Shown in pieces: positions 1 to 10,364 of a stretch of DNA of 64,000 nt (positions are counted from its first letter, which is position 1; each line of letters starts with the position of its first letter). The notes under the pieces are model-generated. The model was not told the DNA's origin and made no database searches. It saw only the letters and a list, made by a program, of their open reading frames with translations. The translations under genes were made by a program, and so were the position numbers. This DNA comes from Rugalucina vietnamica (lineage: Eukaryota > Mollusca > Bivalvia > Lucinida > Lucinidae), in the NCBI GenBank assembly GCA_964017185.1, contig OZ024869.1:64556931-64620930 (forward strand), read 5' to 3'.

Positions 1-126
1 AATAACACTAACATGCCTAATATTATATTGTAGCAACCGCTTTACCATGAAATTCTAAAATGTACATTGAATGAAAAGTAGGGTGAAACTTTTCACTGAG
101 ATTCTTTCTGCACTTAGCAATATTAA

Positions 127-1182
127 TATATACACTGAAAAAAAGTTATAAGAGGCCACCTCATATTTTGTCTTCTAGTTCAGAAAGTAAAATACGATCA
201 ATTAAAATTCATGATCATATGAATAAACCAATGTCTAACAGTGGCTCTGTGAGTTTCTGCATTCCAAAATGCGTGATACTTCTCACACAGACGAAGCATG
301 TGTAAAGGTACCCTATTTCAAAAAGTCACACTTTATTAACATCAAATTAAATGTCATATTATGACGTTGTGTTTTTACATTTTAATTTATTTGAAAGTGC
401 TACTGACTGCCATGATGCAAGATAAAATTAAGTCAAAAGTGTTGCTGCAATACGAATCTTCGTTTCTGTTTTGCACATGCAACAAGACAACAACCTGAAT
501 AACAGGAATTCAGCTTTTGTATGCAATTTGCATACCAACTTTGTTCTTCTCCAGTTGCGTTATTATCAGCAGCACGGCATTGAAATTTTCAGCGATTATT
601 TAGGTGAAATACTAGACTCTGATAAACTTTGAAAATTAAAAAAATCGTCCACAAATTTTGTTATTTTGTTCGTTAAAAATTGGCATTGAAACCGGAAGTG
701 TGCGGCAGCCTTGACATGTTGGTCTTCGAAAATGGTCAAAAACAGTTCAGTCGAATTATATCTCTCATTTCCAGGCCTCATCAAGTGAATTTAACAGGGG
801 TCAACATGTTTAAGAGGCACATTTATGAATTTTTCAAAAAATCTCAAAATTGGCGATTTTTAAAAATGCATAAAAATTCTACCAGTAGAGAAAATTCGAA
901 TGTTTGATGTTTTTCCGAGCCGTAACGACCCCTTTGATGACACCCGTTCCTAATTTCAATAAATGGTGTGCTGTATCCAATTTTTTATTTAAAAACATTG
1001 ATTTTTGCATTTTTACTCCAAAAACGCCTTTAGTAAAAGAAAATTATTTCTTAACACTTTGGAACTTTACTTACTTGAAAGACACGTCTTTTGGCAAAAA
1101 ATTGTGCAATTTTGAACTTGGCTTAGAAACAAAAAATGAGTTTGAAAAGTGGCCTCTTTATAACTTTGTTTCAGTGTACATA
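127..1182. repeat. Candidate foldback element with ~60 bp degenerate inverted ends
   Basis: The sequence around 129-160 (TACACTG, then AAAGTTATAAGAGGCCAC) recurs in reverse complement at about 1149-1182, with roughly 30 of 34 bases matching and weaker matching inward for another 25 bases. The interior is AT-rich. It contains a 128-codon open frame (904-1290, plus) that I do not recognise and that runs through the right arm, so I do not treat it as a gene. No clear target-site duplication was found. It could instead be two unrelated copies of a short repeat in opposite orientation. Confidence 0.35.
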
Positions 1183-1332
1183 GATCTTCAATGTAAATCT
1201 GCTGGATCAGATAGAATCTTATGTCAGGAAAATTGGGATAGATTTTCTCATAATGCTGGCAATTCTATGAGACTTCGTGGTTGTGTTTAGCCTTCAGATC
1301 AGTATCTCGTGTCAGTTTCCGAGACGAAATAT

Positions 1333-1535
1333 GAGTCTGTGCGTGAGAAAACCATCGAACAGGTCCGACACAAACCGGGCTGTACAGTCACAGAAGCTGG
1401 TTAGAGGCTGGAAATTATGGATATAGAAAGTAGAGGAATTGTACTATCTGTGTAGTGAAAACAAAGGCGTTGATCAGCTGATCTGCGCATTTGTTTTCGC
1501 CTATGCACACTGTTGGTTTTCCTATGCGGTGGCTC
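1333..1535 (+). mobile_element. R1 MITE copy 1 (GAGCC ends, internal hairpin)
   Basis: A 203 bp copy of the R1 family. It starts GAGTCTGTGCGTGAGAAAACC and ends GGTTTTCCTATGCGGTGGCTC, which are imperfect terminal inverted repeats. A central foldback around GATCAGCTGATC is flanked by AAAACAAAGGCG and its complement. It is flanked on both sides by ATAT (1329-1332 and 1536-1539), a 4 bp target-site duplication. No coding capacity. R1 copies also lie near 1607, 11943, 12541, 18298, 27759, 40584 and 54579. Confidence 0.85.
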
Positions 1536-1539
1536 ATAT

Positions 1540-1890
1540 AGTGTGGAACCGCGATTTAAATATCTAACATACTCATCTGTCTATAAATGGTTGTTATTAA
1601 ATAAATGAGCCGCCTCGTGGGAAAACTAACAATGTGGTTTCCGACCAGGTCCGACACAAACCGACCTGTACAGTCACAGAAAAGAGCTAGAAGCTTGAAA
1701 TTACGTATTTAAGTAGAAGAGGAACTGTACTATCCGAGTAGCGAAAACAAAGCCGCTGATCAGCTTTGCAGTTACTGCAGATCTGCGCCTTTGTTTTCGC
1801 CCAGGCAGATTGTTGGTTTTCCCATGTGGCGGCTCAAATATTGACAAGAAAATCTATCTTGACTTACGCTGTCGACTATCCATTTAATTC
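1540..1890 (+). repeat. R4 mosaic repeat piece (contains R1 copy 2)
   Basis: The words AAATATCTAACATACTCATC and TGTCTATAAATGG are shared with 6835-6900 and, more loosely, with 17965, 33715 and 51180. At 1603-1839 the piece is split by an R1 MITE. The piece near 6885 has the uninterrupted version (ATAAATATTGACAGG), so it serves as the empty site. R4 has no visible coding capacity; its class is unknown. Confidence 0.7.
1607..1835 (+). mobile_element. R1 MITE copy 2, 229 bp, near full length
   Basis: It begins GAGCCGCCTCGTGGGAAAAC and ends GTTTTCCCATGTGGCGGCTC. AAAT flanks both ends (1603-1606, 1836-1839). The inner half holds a foldback (GCTGATCAGCTTTGCAGTTA, then its complement) flanked by ACAAAGCCG-type sequence. 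The related host sequence near 6885 lacks the element and has a single AAAT, which confirms both the element boundaries and a 4 bp target duplication. Confidence 0.9.
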
Positions 1891-3149
1891 TGCAAGGTTT
1901 ATTTGTTGAAAAGATTTATTGAATATTTTCAGCCCATATGACAAATATACGAGAACGGGTACATATATACTCAGACAAACATCCGAAAAAAAAGTTTAGT
2001 CAGTAAAGACCAGGCCGAATCCTATAATGCCCAGCTACTTGACTTAGATGTTCCCCTTTATCTAATTTGCAAAGTCAGTCTCTTTCTTATTCTGGAAAGA
2101 TTCTCCATCATTGGCCTTTTTCGTAAAACATCATTTTTGTAATTGCCCGATAAATGATCAAATCGGCGCTTTGATTAATAGCGCTTACTGATAGAAGTTG
2201 TTGCCAGTGACAAACATCCGAAAAAAATCTTTTCAAAATTTAGCAACAGACTCGAGAAATATTAAGTCAAATATTCATTATTTTAGATTACCTCCCTTTC
2301 ATTTAAAACAAGAACGAAAATTGGTGTATGAACTGTGGCAACACCGCATGCGATATTTCAATCGTTTTTGTTGGAAATGTTAGGTTTTATTCACAGTTTA
2401 ATGACAGGTAATTTTAATCCCAAACTATCGAGGGGTTTTGAAGCTACATGTATAGCGTTTAAACTGTCCCAGTGGGATTTTACATGTATTTTCACTGACT
2501 AGACTTTTGCCGGTGAGCATACTTTGCGATACTAAAGGAGGTTAGACATGTACAAAAAAACTGAACCTCGCTATAAGAGGCATGTTTTTATATTGTTAAT
2601 AAATATCAATATCACCTTAAAGCATTACGAAGAACTTTTCCAATGAGAAAGGGTAAACATTTTTATGGAATGTATCACGCCATATACTGCTTAAGAGGCA
2701 TATTATTTACAAGAAATACATGTTATGATACTATATACTTAACCAAATTCCCAACGCACCTAGTAAGATTTTTGCCAATATTTCAAAAACAAATCAACCA
2801 AAAATGTTCAAATTCAAAACATGATAAGACACATCATTTTGAAATAATGTGGTGAAATTTTATTGCGATCGGCGATTTCTATCGATATTTATTGAGCGTT
2901 TTGTTAGCACACCCATGATTCGAAAAATCAGGAAATACGTATTGGAAACAACGGTAGTGTAAGGTAAGGGTAAATCGTACATAACGTTATAAAATGATTT
3001 GTAGAACAATTTTATTGTGTGGTAGTGAGAATTACATCAATATTTCACTTACAAAGATTGAAATTTACTACTTAAGTAACTTCCCAAAAGGGCAAATAAA
3101 CAGAATTTCGAATCTATCAGTTCAATTCATCTAAATTCATCTAAACAAA
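1891..3149. other. No gene recognised; AT-rich, unclassified
   Basis: Several short open frames (60-70 codons) lie here, none with a recognisable motif and all in AT-rich sequence where such lengths occur by chance. I see no clear repeat ends. Some sequence may be old R4 material too degraded to align by eye. Confidence 0.5.
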
Positions 3150-3302
3150 TTAATGTCTAGTGTGTCCCCTATTAGCCTGTACCACCGCTAAACAGCGCTG
3201 TCGCATGGATAGGATGTGATTTCCTATTACATTTTGTGGAATGTTAGACCACTCAGCAACTAACACTTGCTCTAACTGGCGACGGGTTTGAGGGTTTGCA
3301 GG
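3150..3302 (-). pseudogene. Tc1-type transposase, C-terminal tail only
   Basis: Read on the minus strand, about 50 codons end in TAA at 3150-3152. They give the typical end of Tc1-family transposases: NPQTRRQLEQ, then VAEWSNIPQNVI, SMRQRC and VQANRGHTRH at the carboxyl end (family consensus ends like RGGHTRY). In intact Tc1 proteins (about 340 residues) this follows the last catalytic acidic residue. Here the frame loses similarity upstream of 3302 and nothing resembling the catalytic core was found in 3303-3735. It is therefore a 5'-truncated remnant. No flanking inverted repeat was located. Confidence 0.75.
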
Positions 3303-3736
3303 AATTACAAAACACTTTTAAGGGCTACAACTGAGTCTTTGTACGAGTAAATGGACGGACGGACGGACAGGCTGAAAGTGGAAACGAATTTCACTTTATG
3401 ACAAAATGGTTGCCTTTCAAACTTGAACTCGAATGATACCAAATGGTTGTGTTTAAGCAAGAAAAAATGGCGCAATTAAGACTTCCTTTTTGCATTGACT
3501 GTAAACGTACCTGCGTAAAAGACGTAACCCCCTCAACTAAACCGATCGCTCCAGCCATTTTATCAACAGATAGACGAACCATTTTTATTGACTTCGATAT
3601 GATACATAACCGGGCTTCCAATAAAAGTTTCAGAATGAGAAAAAGCTACATACCACAAGGAGCACGTGCAGAAAACATGTTTTTCATTACATACTTGTTT
3701 ACTGATTCCGAGAGAAAATTTGTGTGAAATACCTAG
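3303..3736. other. Unassigned stretch with overlapping open frames
   Basis: Two opposing open frames (94 codons plus, 3443-3727; 76 codons minus, 3391-3621) overlap. Neither has a recognised domain. A short GGAC run (3353-3368) precedes them. Because both strands are open at once, neither is convincing as a gene. Confidence 0.4.
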
Positions 3737-3738
3737 TA

Positions 3739-4965
3739 CACTCCCGCCCGCGTAATTGTACTCCATTTACGCGTATTACGCGAGTATTACGTGAGTATTA
3801 CGTGCGTAAGGCCAATTACGCGCATTTACGCGTAACATGCGCGCATTTACCCGTAACATATCTCATTAATATTCATAAGCAGAGATAAATGCGTCGATTC
3901 GCGTAAGGTTCAGTCATTACGCGTATGAAGTATCGGCCAATCAGAATGGCAATACGTTTACGCGTATTAACGCGTATCATACGCGTAATGACAAGGAGTA
4001 TAAAAGCTAAAGTACCTAACGGTTGGTTTTATTATTCCATCGAAACTAAAGAATATGCAAGTTTAATGGATTTTATTGATATATCGTGATAGTGAAAATG
4101 GCGTGACATTATTCAAGTTATTGTCAAAATGTTTTATGTGTCTGTGGCTCTACGATAACGTGTTAACGAGTGAGTTAGATTTCGTTCAAAATGAATCGGA
4201 AATTCATTGTTCCGAAGATGGCGAAAAAAATTAAAATGAACATCGAAGTGAGGAACATTAAAAGCGTCTTGGGAAGTAAAAGTGTAGGTAGCCATGTTCA
4301 GTTCTATTCAATTTATTCATTGTTGTAGAGTCCCCCCTCTCTTTTTAGAGGCACCACCGTTTTCCTCCCACGTTTCTTTCTTATTGATATTCAATTATTA
4401 TGCAACGGAACTCGAGTGCTTTTTTCTTCGAAATAAAACCGCAAGCAAATATACATGTAACAGAAACTCGGTGTCCGATCAGGTACCGATCTAGGGATGA
4501 AGCTTTTAAAATATTTCTCACGAGGACGATATGGTACATGTTATTTTGTATTTATGAAGTGTTCGAGGCCGTTAAGACTGCAGGTCTTAGTTTGAAAATG
4601 ATTAGATATTGTTTTGGTCTAAAGCGAAATCCGGGATTTTGGTTTAACCATACAATCTGAAGATTATTGGCTCATTCATATTACGCGTAATTTTTACGTA
4701 AGACTTTTACTCTCGATTGGTCAGAACTATACGTATATACGCGTATATACTAAAAATACGCGTAATGACTTGCTTTTCTATTTCACCGCTCATTGGTTAA
4801 AGTTATTACGCGTAATGTACGCGCATTACGCGTATCATACGCGTAAGAAGAATTGGATTTTGACTGGCTATTGACACATACGCGTATGAAATAGGTGCGT
4901 ATTAGGCGAGTATTACTCACGTATGTTACGCGCATTCAATGAGTACAATTACGCGGGCGGGGGTG
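3739..4965. mobile_element. 1.2 kb TIR element rich in TACGCGTA motifs
   Basis: The ends are CACTCCCGCCCGCGTAATTG on the left and its near-exact complement on the right (CACCCCCGCCCGCGTAATTG). TA lies immediately outside both ends (3737-3738, 4966-4967), the signature of a TA-targeting DNA transposon derivative. About 280 bp at each side is crowded with TTACGCGTA, TACGCGTA and ATACGCGTA motifs in both orientations, interspersed with CCAAT-like words (GGCCAATCAG, GATTGGTCAG, CATTGGTTA). A TATA-like GTATAAAAG lies near 4009. The centre is ordinary AT-rich DNA with a 45-codon frame from 4191. No transposase is visible, so it is probably non-autonomous. Confidence 0.75.
4191..4328 (+). CDS. Hypothetical 45-residue ORF inside the TACGCGTA element
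   Basis: ATG at 4191 runs 45 codons to TAG at 4326. The product starts MNRKFIVPKMAKKIKMNIEV and is basic at its amino end. A TATA-like box lies about 180 bp upstream within the element. GTAGGT at about codon 33 could be a splice donor and TTGTAG just before the downstream AGTCCCC an acceptor, so this may be a first exon. I do not recognise the product, and the frame is short enough to be chance. Confidence 0.15.
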   Translation: MNRKFIVPKMAKKIKMNIEVRNIKSVLGSKSVGSHVQFYSIYSLL

Positions 4966-4967
4966 TA

Positions 4968-5899
4968 AGTGTGTGTAAATGCTTAAGAGACAAGCGTGTG
5001 CGAAATTTCAAAGTCAAATCTTTGACGAAAGTGAAGTTATTCAAATTTTAAAAGTAGTGCGTTGGCATTTTTGCCAAGTGTATTGATTGCCTTCAAAGAA
5101 GATTAACTTGTAATAAACATGGTAAATGAGCACGAAATATACATGTACATGTGTGGATCTTAACTTAGCAGTATTTTGTTGACTGTGTCGTCTGTAAATG
5201 TTAAAATATGCAGGTCTAGGATACTGTTTTGATATCGCTCGATTCTTGAACGCTAGGTCGTGGTCCTTGAGCTTTAAATTGTCAGGCCATAATCTTCTAG
5301 GTCCATAACATAATTCGACACTGTTGATAGAATCTATCACGACAAGTGGAATGATTTAGTCTTTATCATCGTCGTTTCTTTCTTCCATATTTTCCAAAGA
5401 GAATGACCACAACCTTATACAAATCGTACATCTTTACTACTTCAGTTTTGATTGGAAGTTTGCATCTTGTGTCTTAAATTTTCTGGGTTTCTTAAATGCG
5501 TAATTGATCTCGCGAAACCTGGAGGGATGACTATGTTGGGATTTTAAATTTAATTGCGTCGATTCCTGATCCCTCTATTCTTAATTATAACCACCATAGG
5601 CGCATAAAATTATAGGTTTCTCAATTCTTACTCTAACACATACGGGAATACCGGCACAAATATGTGATGTCGGACAAAGAAAGACAATGATACCTTGACA
5701 TGTCTGTCTGTCTTTTTTAAGCTTGCGTTTAATCCCGAAGCATTGCCATCAAACGCAGACATAACATGTTTAATCAGCCGCATATAATAAAGTGGATAAT
5801 AAGACATTAACAATATTGCACTTTCCGAAAGACACTAAAAGCTACTGCACCGACTACACATGTATAAACTTTTTTGTGAATAATACACAAATCTGACAT
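4968..5899. other. No gene or repeat boundary recognised
   Basis: AT-rich sequence with one 99-codon minus-strand frame (5041-5340) lacking any recognisable motif. No inverted repeats or tandem arrays stand out. Confidence 0.45.
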
Positions 5900-7135
5900 C
5901 TGTCTTATATCATGCGTCTTTAGTTTAAATTGTGTTCTTGCAAGTGCGTCAAAATAATTGTAGTTTGGAAACATTATAGCGAACTGTTTGTGTGACAGTT
6001 TAATTTCAAGCAATGCGTGCAAGTACATTATGAAATGATTTTTGGTTTATTTCATTTTCTTTGACTCCTTCCTTAATTTCCGTTGTTGAAAGAAGAGTGT
6101 CGACGTCGAAGGCAGAAAGCTTTTATGTCTGTTGTTTTCATAATACACATCCAATACACATCCAATATATTTCCGCGCATTTGGTTAGGTTCGATCATTT
6201 GGTACTCGTTTGGTGCTAAGCAACATATTTCGTTCGTATGATTGAGAATATTTGTTTGATGAAAAATCAAAAGATTTAATATAATGTCAAATGATATTCG
6301 CATTCTAGACAACATGCATTCAGAAATATACATTTTAATTATATATGCAAGAGAAAATGAAAACAGAAGCAGTGTGAGTGGCCCTGTTACTAGCAATGCC
6401 GCACCAACCAGTAACTCCTCAGGTTCACGGACGAGAACGACGTCAATGGATAGATAAATCTAACACTTTCACGAATTGTTCATAGTTGTTAGCAGTGAAT
6501 GCCCGACATATGATGAAAAGTATCCGCAGATACTTGCGAAAAATGATGAACTAATCGGTGAATAAATGATAATAGAATGTTATTTCTAGAAGGAAAATTG
6601 CCAAGTCGCGCACGGGAACTAGTTCTGAATGATACCTGGATGTACGTTCCGGTCTTTCTGTGACAGTCCTTAAAGTATACAATACACTATAAGGCTTGTC
6701 TAATAAGAAACAGAAAAGCCTCTCCACAAATTTAGCTCTTTTTCGCATAAGTCTCAGGAACGGTTAAAATCATATGTGATGAAAGCGTGACTGATATTCT
6801 CCCCAAGTACAAAAATCCAAAACAATGCAGAATAACGATCTAAATATCTAACATATTCATCTGTCTATAGGTAGTTTGTCATACAATAAATATTGACAGG
6901 AATTATCCTGTCTTAACACTATGTGGTAGGAGAAATCGTTTCCAAACATGACCTAAAAGGCTTGAGTAGCCGAAACCGCGGTATGACCCATCAATTTTCT
7001 TAGGAATATGTTGTTCGCTGCTCTTAGTGCATCTCAGTTTTATTGATTTTTATTTGGTTTACTGCAGCTGGTGTTGTGCCGTATAGCGGCTCTAAAAAGT
7101 CTCCCCTTACATCATTCGTAGTGCAGATTAAATCG
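5900..7135 (+). repeat. R4 mosaic repeat copy
   Basis: Several blocks recur elsewhere in the same orientation. GCGTGCAAGTA followed by ATGAAAT and CTTCCTTAATTTCCG (6014-6110) matches 8272-8380 and, loosely, 11853 and 29130. AAATATCTAACATATTCATC (6841) matches 1558. ACTGCAGCTGGTGTTGTGCC (7062-7081) matches 9541-9560. The divergence is high, so this is an old copy. Position 6885 is the pre-insertion version of the site occupied by the R1 MITE at 1607. Confidence 0.6.
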
Positions 7136-7264
7136 GAACTATTAATTGATTTTGCTCAATCTGGGGGATTAAACGGAAATCAAAAACACTCACATTGATT
7201 TTAAATTGGACTTAAACCTTAGTGCCTCCTAATCGGACCTTAACCTAATCGAGCATAGTCGAAC

Positions 7265-7550
7265 TTATGTTAAAGTAAAGGTTGGCAATGATCAGGAAAT
7301 GACACATTCAGAAAGAAATTCCCACTCCAAAAAACGCGGTGGGGAAAAACTAAATTAACATTCAGGTAGTTATACCAAGAAAACAATATTGTAAGCCGAA
7401 TGGGCAGCATTTTCACAATATGTGGCTACTCAGTTACCCAAACTTAACACTAAAAATGTGAAAACATAAATAAGGTGCTAACAGCACAAAAATTCAACAC
7501 CAAGACATAAAACAATAAAAACATGAAACAATTTTCGTTTTCTAATCAGC
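7265..7550 (+). repeat. R3 repeat, partial copy
   Basis: It shares ATTCCCACTCCAAAAA, GTAAGCCGAATG and ACTCAGTTACC in order with 35045-35285, and in part with 10365-10480 and the reverse strand at 58900-58975. Ends in CAACAGCACAAAAA-like sequence. No coding capacity seen. Confidence 0.65.
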
Positions 7551-7695
7551 TACCGTTTTTCACGTAGCTGAAGTAATGGACATATTTGCTAACACGCGGA
7601 TTATTTTTTGAGTAATTGAGAAAAATGCAGAAAATGAAAGTGAAGGCAAGAACATCCTTAGGCACTCAGTCTATTAAACGTGTCTCATCAGGATA

Positions 7696-7935
7696 ACATG
7701 TCCGTGCAGTGTATACCCCCTGAAACACCCATTTTTTATATAATAGTAAAACTGGGGTATATAGGGGTATACGTGTACCTATTTTCCTTATTTTTGCTCA
7801 AAGCATAGATTGTGTGAGCTCTTTAGAAGCGCCTCAGCCAGTCGGTTCTATTGTGTACCCACAATCTGTGTTTTGAGCAAAAATGCAAAATTTTTGTTTC
7901 TGAAAAAATATCTATATATTGCATGGGCATGTTTT
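7696..7935 (+). mobile_element. R2 MITE copy 1 (two-hairpin element)
   Basis: About 240 bp with ends AACATGTCCGTGCAGTG and, in reverse complement, AACATGCCCATGCAATA. It contains two successive inverted repeats. The first is GTATACCCCCTG, with the complementary AGGGGTATAC about 50 bp on. The second is TTTTTGCTCAAAGCATAGA with its complement ending at about 7885, separated by a short loop. Other copies are at 10487, 22398 (interrupted) and a half copy near 9256 on the minus strand. No protein coding. Confidence 0.75.
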
Positions 7936-8159
7936 CATATGTTATTTCTGGGTCTAACAAATACAGGCATGTCAGCACAGACCATAGATGTCAGGCTTAA
8001 TCAGACGATACCTAGACAAGTGTGTCTTTGTGTGTGTTATCAGGAAACATTGTCATCACAGACAGACAGAGCACATCAACATCTTTCGTCAGCTACATAT
8101 AGCAAAGAGGAACGCGAGCATTGAAATGTATACTTTAAAAAAAGAGTTATGAAACATAA

Positions 8160-8540
8160 AGAACATTATGAAGCAACTTTTGAAGTACATATTATGAATG
8201 TCATATGGTTTAGTTAAAAATGTGTTCTAGTTCATAAACTATTTCCGAAAATACGTCGTTTTGTATGACTATGCGTGCAAGTATACACTGTGAAATAATT
8301 TAAAATAACTTCGGTTTATTTCAATTTCTTGACTCTTTCCTTAATTTCCGTTAATGAGACAGAACTGTCGAAGTCGAAGGCAGATAATATTGATTTATGT
8401 CGTTGCACCATACCAAATACTTTTCTACCCATTTGATGTAGTTCGTTCAGTGAATGCCATCCGATTTCACGTTTTGGTTCATATTATATTGTATATTTCT
8501 GTTTATATTTGCCACATCATACCATGCCGAATCAATTAAG
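8160..8540 (+). repeat. R4 mosaic repeat fragment
   Basis: Block 8272-8390 (GCGTGCAAGTATACACTGTG, CTCTTTCCTTAATTTCCG, GTCGAAGGCAGA) is a diverged copy of 6014-6120. Open frames nearby are unsupported. Confidence 0.55.
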
Positions 8541-9149
8541 TATGATTCGTAGACTCACGTCGCCGATTTACCGTTAAAAATATAACTATAACGAATGACC
8601 AATCAGGACAGGCGTGTCAGTCATATTTATAGGTGAATCTGAGGTGTGATTCTACAACGATAATTTAAGTATTTTATTGGTTATTTTATTGATTGAGCAT
8701 GAAAAATCGTGTGCACAAAAACTCAAAGGTAAATGCTTGCAGAAGAAAGTACAAAACCAGTGTGCGAAATCTTAGTACTAGAATTGCTGCAAAGTCAATG
8801 AAAATGACAGCAATCTCTGATACATGTATTGCCACTGCTGAATCTGCCACTTCCAAGAATATGCAATGCCGGACAGCAGCGACCTGAGGCAACAGTTGGC
8901 AGTACTAAATTATATATTTGCAAATGTAATTAGAAAATATGACGAATACCTACGAGGGCTATTGGAAATTAATCGGTGCAGTAAACTATATATATATCCT
9001 AGGAGGGAATATGTGTTGTCGCGCACGTTACACAATCATTACGAAAACTTGTCCAATATAATGAAGATCCTTTTCAGCTGTAATATTGAAAAATTCATTG
9101 GGTGAATTTTGATATTTTTAACATTTTAACTCAAACATCGCGATGCCTC

Positions 9150-9262
9150 GTTACCTGTGTTTTGGACCAAAATAAGAAAAAATAGGTATACACCTGCATA
9201 TGCAAGAGACACTATATAAAAGTGGGGGTTAAGGGGTATACATTTCACGGACATGATTGTCT
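9150..9262 (-). mobile_element. R2 MITE half copy
   Basis: Read on the minus strand, this carries the left end of R2 (ATGTCCGTGAAATG, TATACCCC, ACTTTTATATAG, TATACCTATTTT). Similarity stops where the second hairpin should begin. Together with the forward copy at 7696 it is an inverted pair about 1.3 kb apart, which could be chance or a composite. Confidence 0.6.
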
Positions 9263-9399
9263 GCTGGTTCTGCATTATATTAAGATGTTATTGTTTTTCT
9301 ACAGAAGTACATGTATGTTTGTGTTTTAGCCGTGACATACATCAAAGTGGATTTCGTTTTGAGTAATTACTATACTACCTATACTCTAATGTTAATCTA

Positions 9400-10364
9400 A
9401 CAAGATAGAGAATTACAATGAGAAGATTACAGGACATTGCCTTCATAAGTGTTATGCATGATCTGTCTTATATGGCCCACCTTCTTGCTTTAAATGCTTT
9501 ACTGCTTCCAAAGGATCTAACAATTATTTTATTTGCTATTACTGCAGCTGGTGTTGTGCCGTGTGGCGGCCCTAAAAAATCTCCCCGTACATCATCTATA
9601 GTGCAGATTATATGTTTCTTTTGAATCTTTGGGATCAGTGAATATATTTGGAGTATTTCAAATATATTGTACGTTAAGACTCGTCTTCTTATTTTATAAC
9701 AGTATGTTGATTATTTGGCCCTTTGAGAATAGGAGTCTTTGATTTAGACTACACAGATGCAAAGTCTTGAAATTGCAGCAAAAATGTCTGGCTTTCGCTC
9801 CCAGTTTTGTAAAGGGCCACTGACGAAGGTTCATTACCCGAAATTGTACAATATGGCCCATGTTCTTGCTTTGAATGTTTCACTGCTTCCAATTATTTTA
9901 TTTACAATTGATTCATTCTTGAACATATTTCATTTCAAATTATTGTCCAAACAACAAAACTCCACTGAAGACTTTTGTGAAGTGTCGATCGTTACATTTT
10001 TAATTTTACTTGGTGTGCTTAGAATTTTCTTGGTTTCTGGTACTGATCTTCGATTTTCCAGGACCAGAAGGGACAGTTATGCCAGGCATGATTAGCATAC
10101 GCACATATAATACGTTTGACTTCATCAGACATTAATGCCCTCACAATGTGACCTTCGCTTAATCAAATCAGAGAAGAAATTATGACAGCCGGTCAGATGA
10201 GTGCGTGCTTAACTGTCATCAGCAAATGGAGCGTTCTAAACAAGTCCAATTCTATTCCAGATTTTCTAAACCCATCTCCATAGATAATCCAGAAAACCAT
10301 CAAATGCCAAGTTCTCCGTTTTTACCAAGTATTTTGTTTTTCTGAACATCACTCTGGGAATTGG
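9400..10364 (+). repeat. R4 mosaic repeat with internal duplication
   Basis: TATGGCCCACCTTCTTGCTT (9471) recurs as TATGGCCCATGTTCTTGCTT (9852), with following sequence CTGCTTCCAA also shared, so a block is duplicated about 380 bp apart. 9541-9610 matches 7062-7130. 10110-10360 (ATTATGACAG, GGTCAGATGAGTG, CTTAACTGTCATCAGCAAAT) matches 28690-28900. The open frames at 9418 and 9757 fall in these duplicated blocks and show no known domain. Confidence 0.6.

Noticed and set aside
904-1290. 128-codon frame as a host exon
   Set aside because: No recognisable domain, and it runs across the proposed inverted arm near 1149-1182. Could be an old element remnant but nothing supports a gene.
3443-3727. 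94-codon frame as a host exon
   Set aside because: An overlapping opposite-strand frame is also open, and no motif is recognisable in either.
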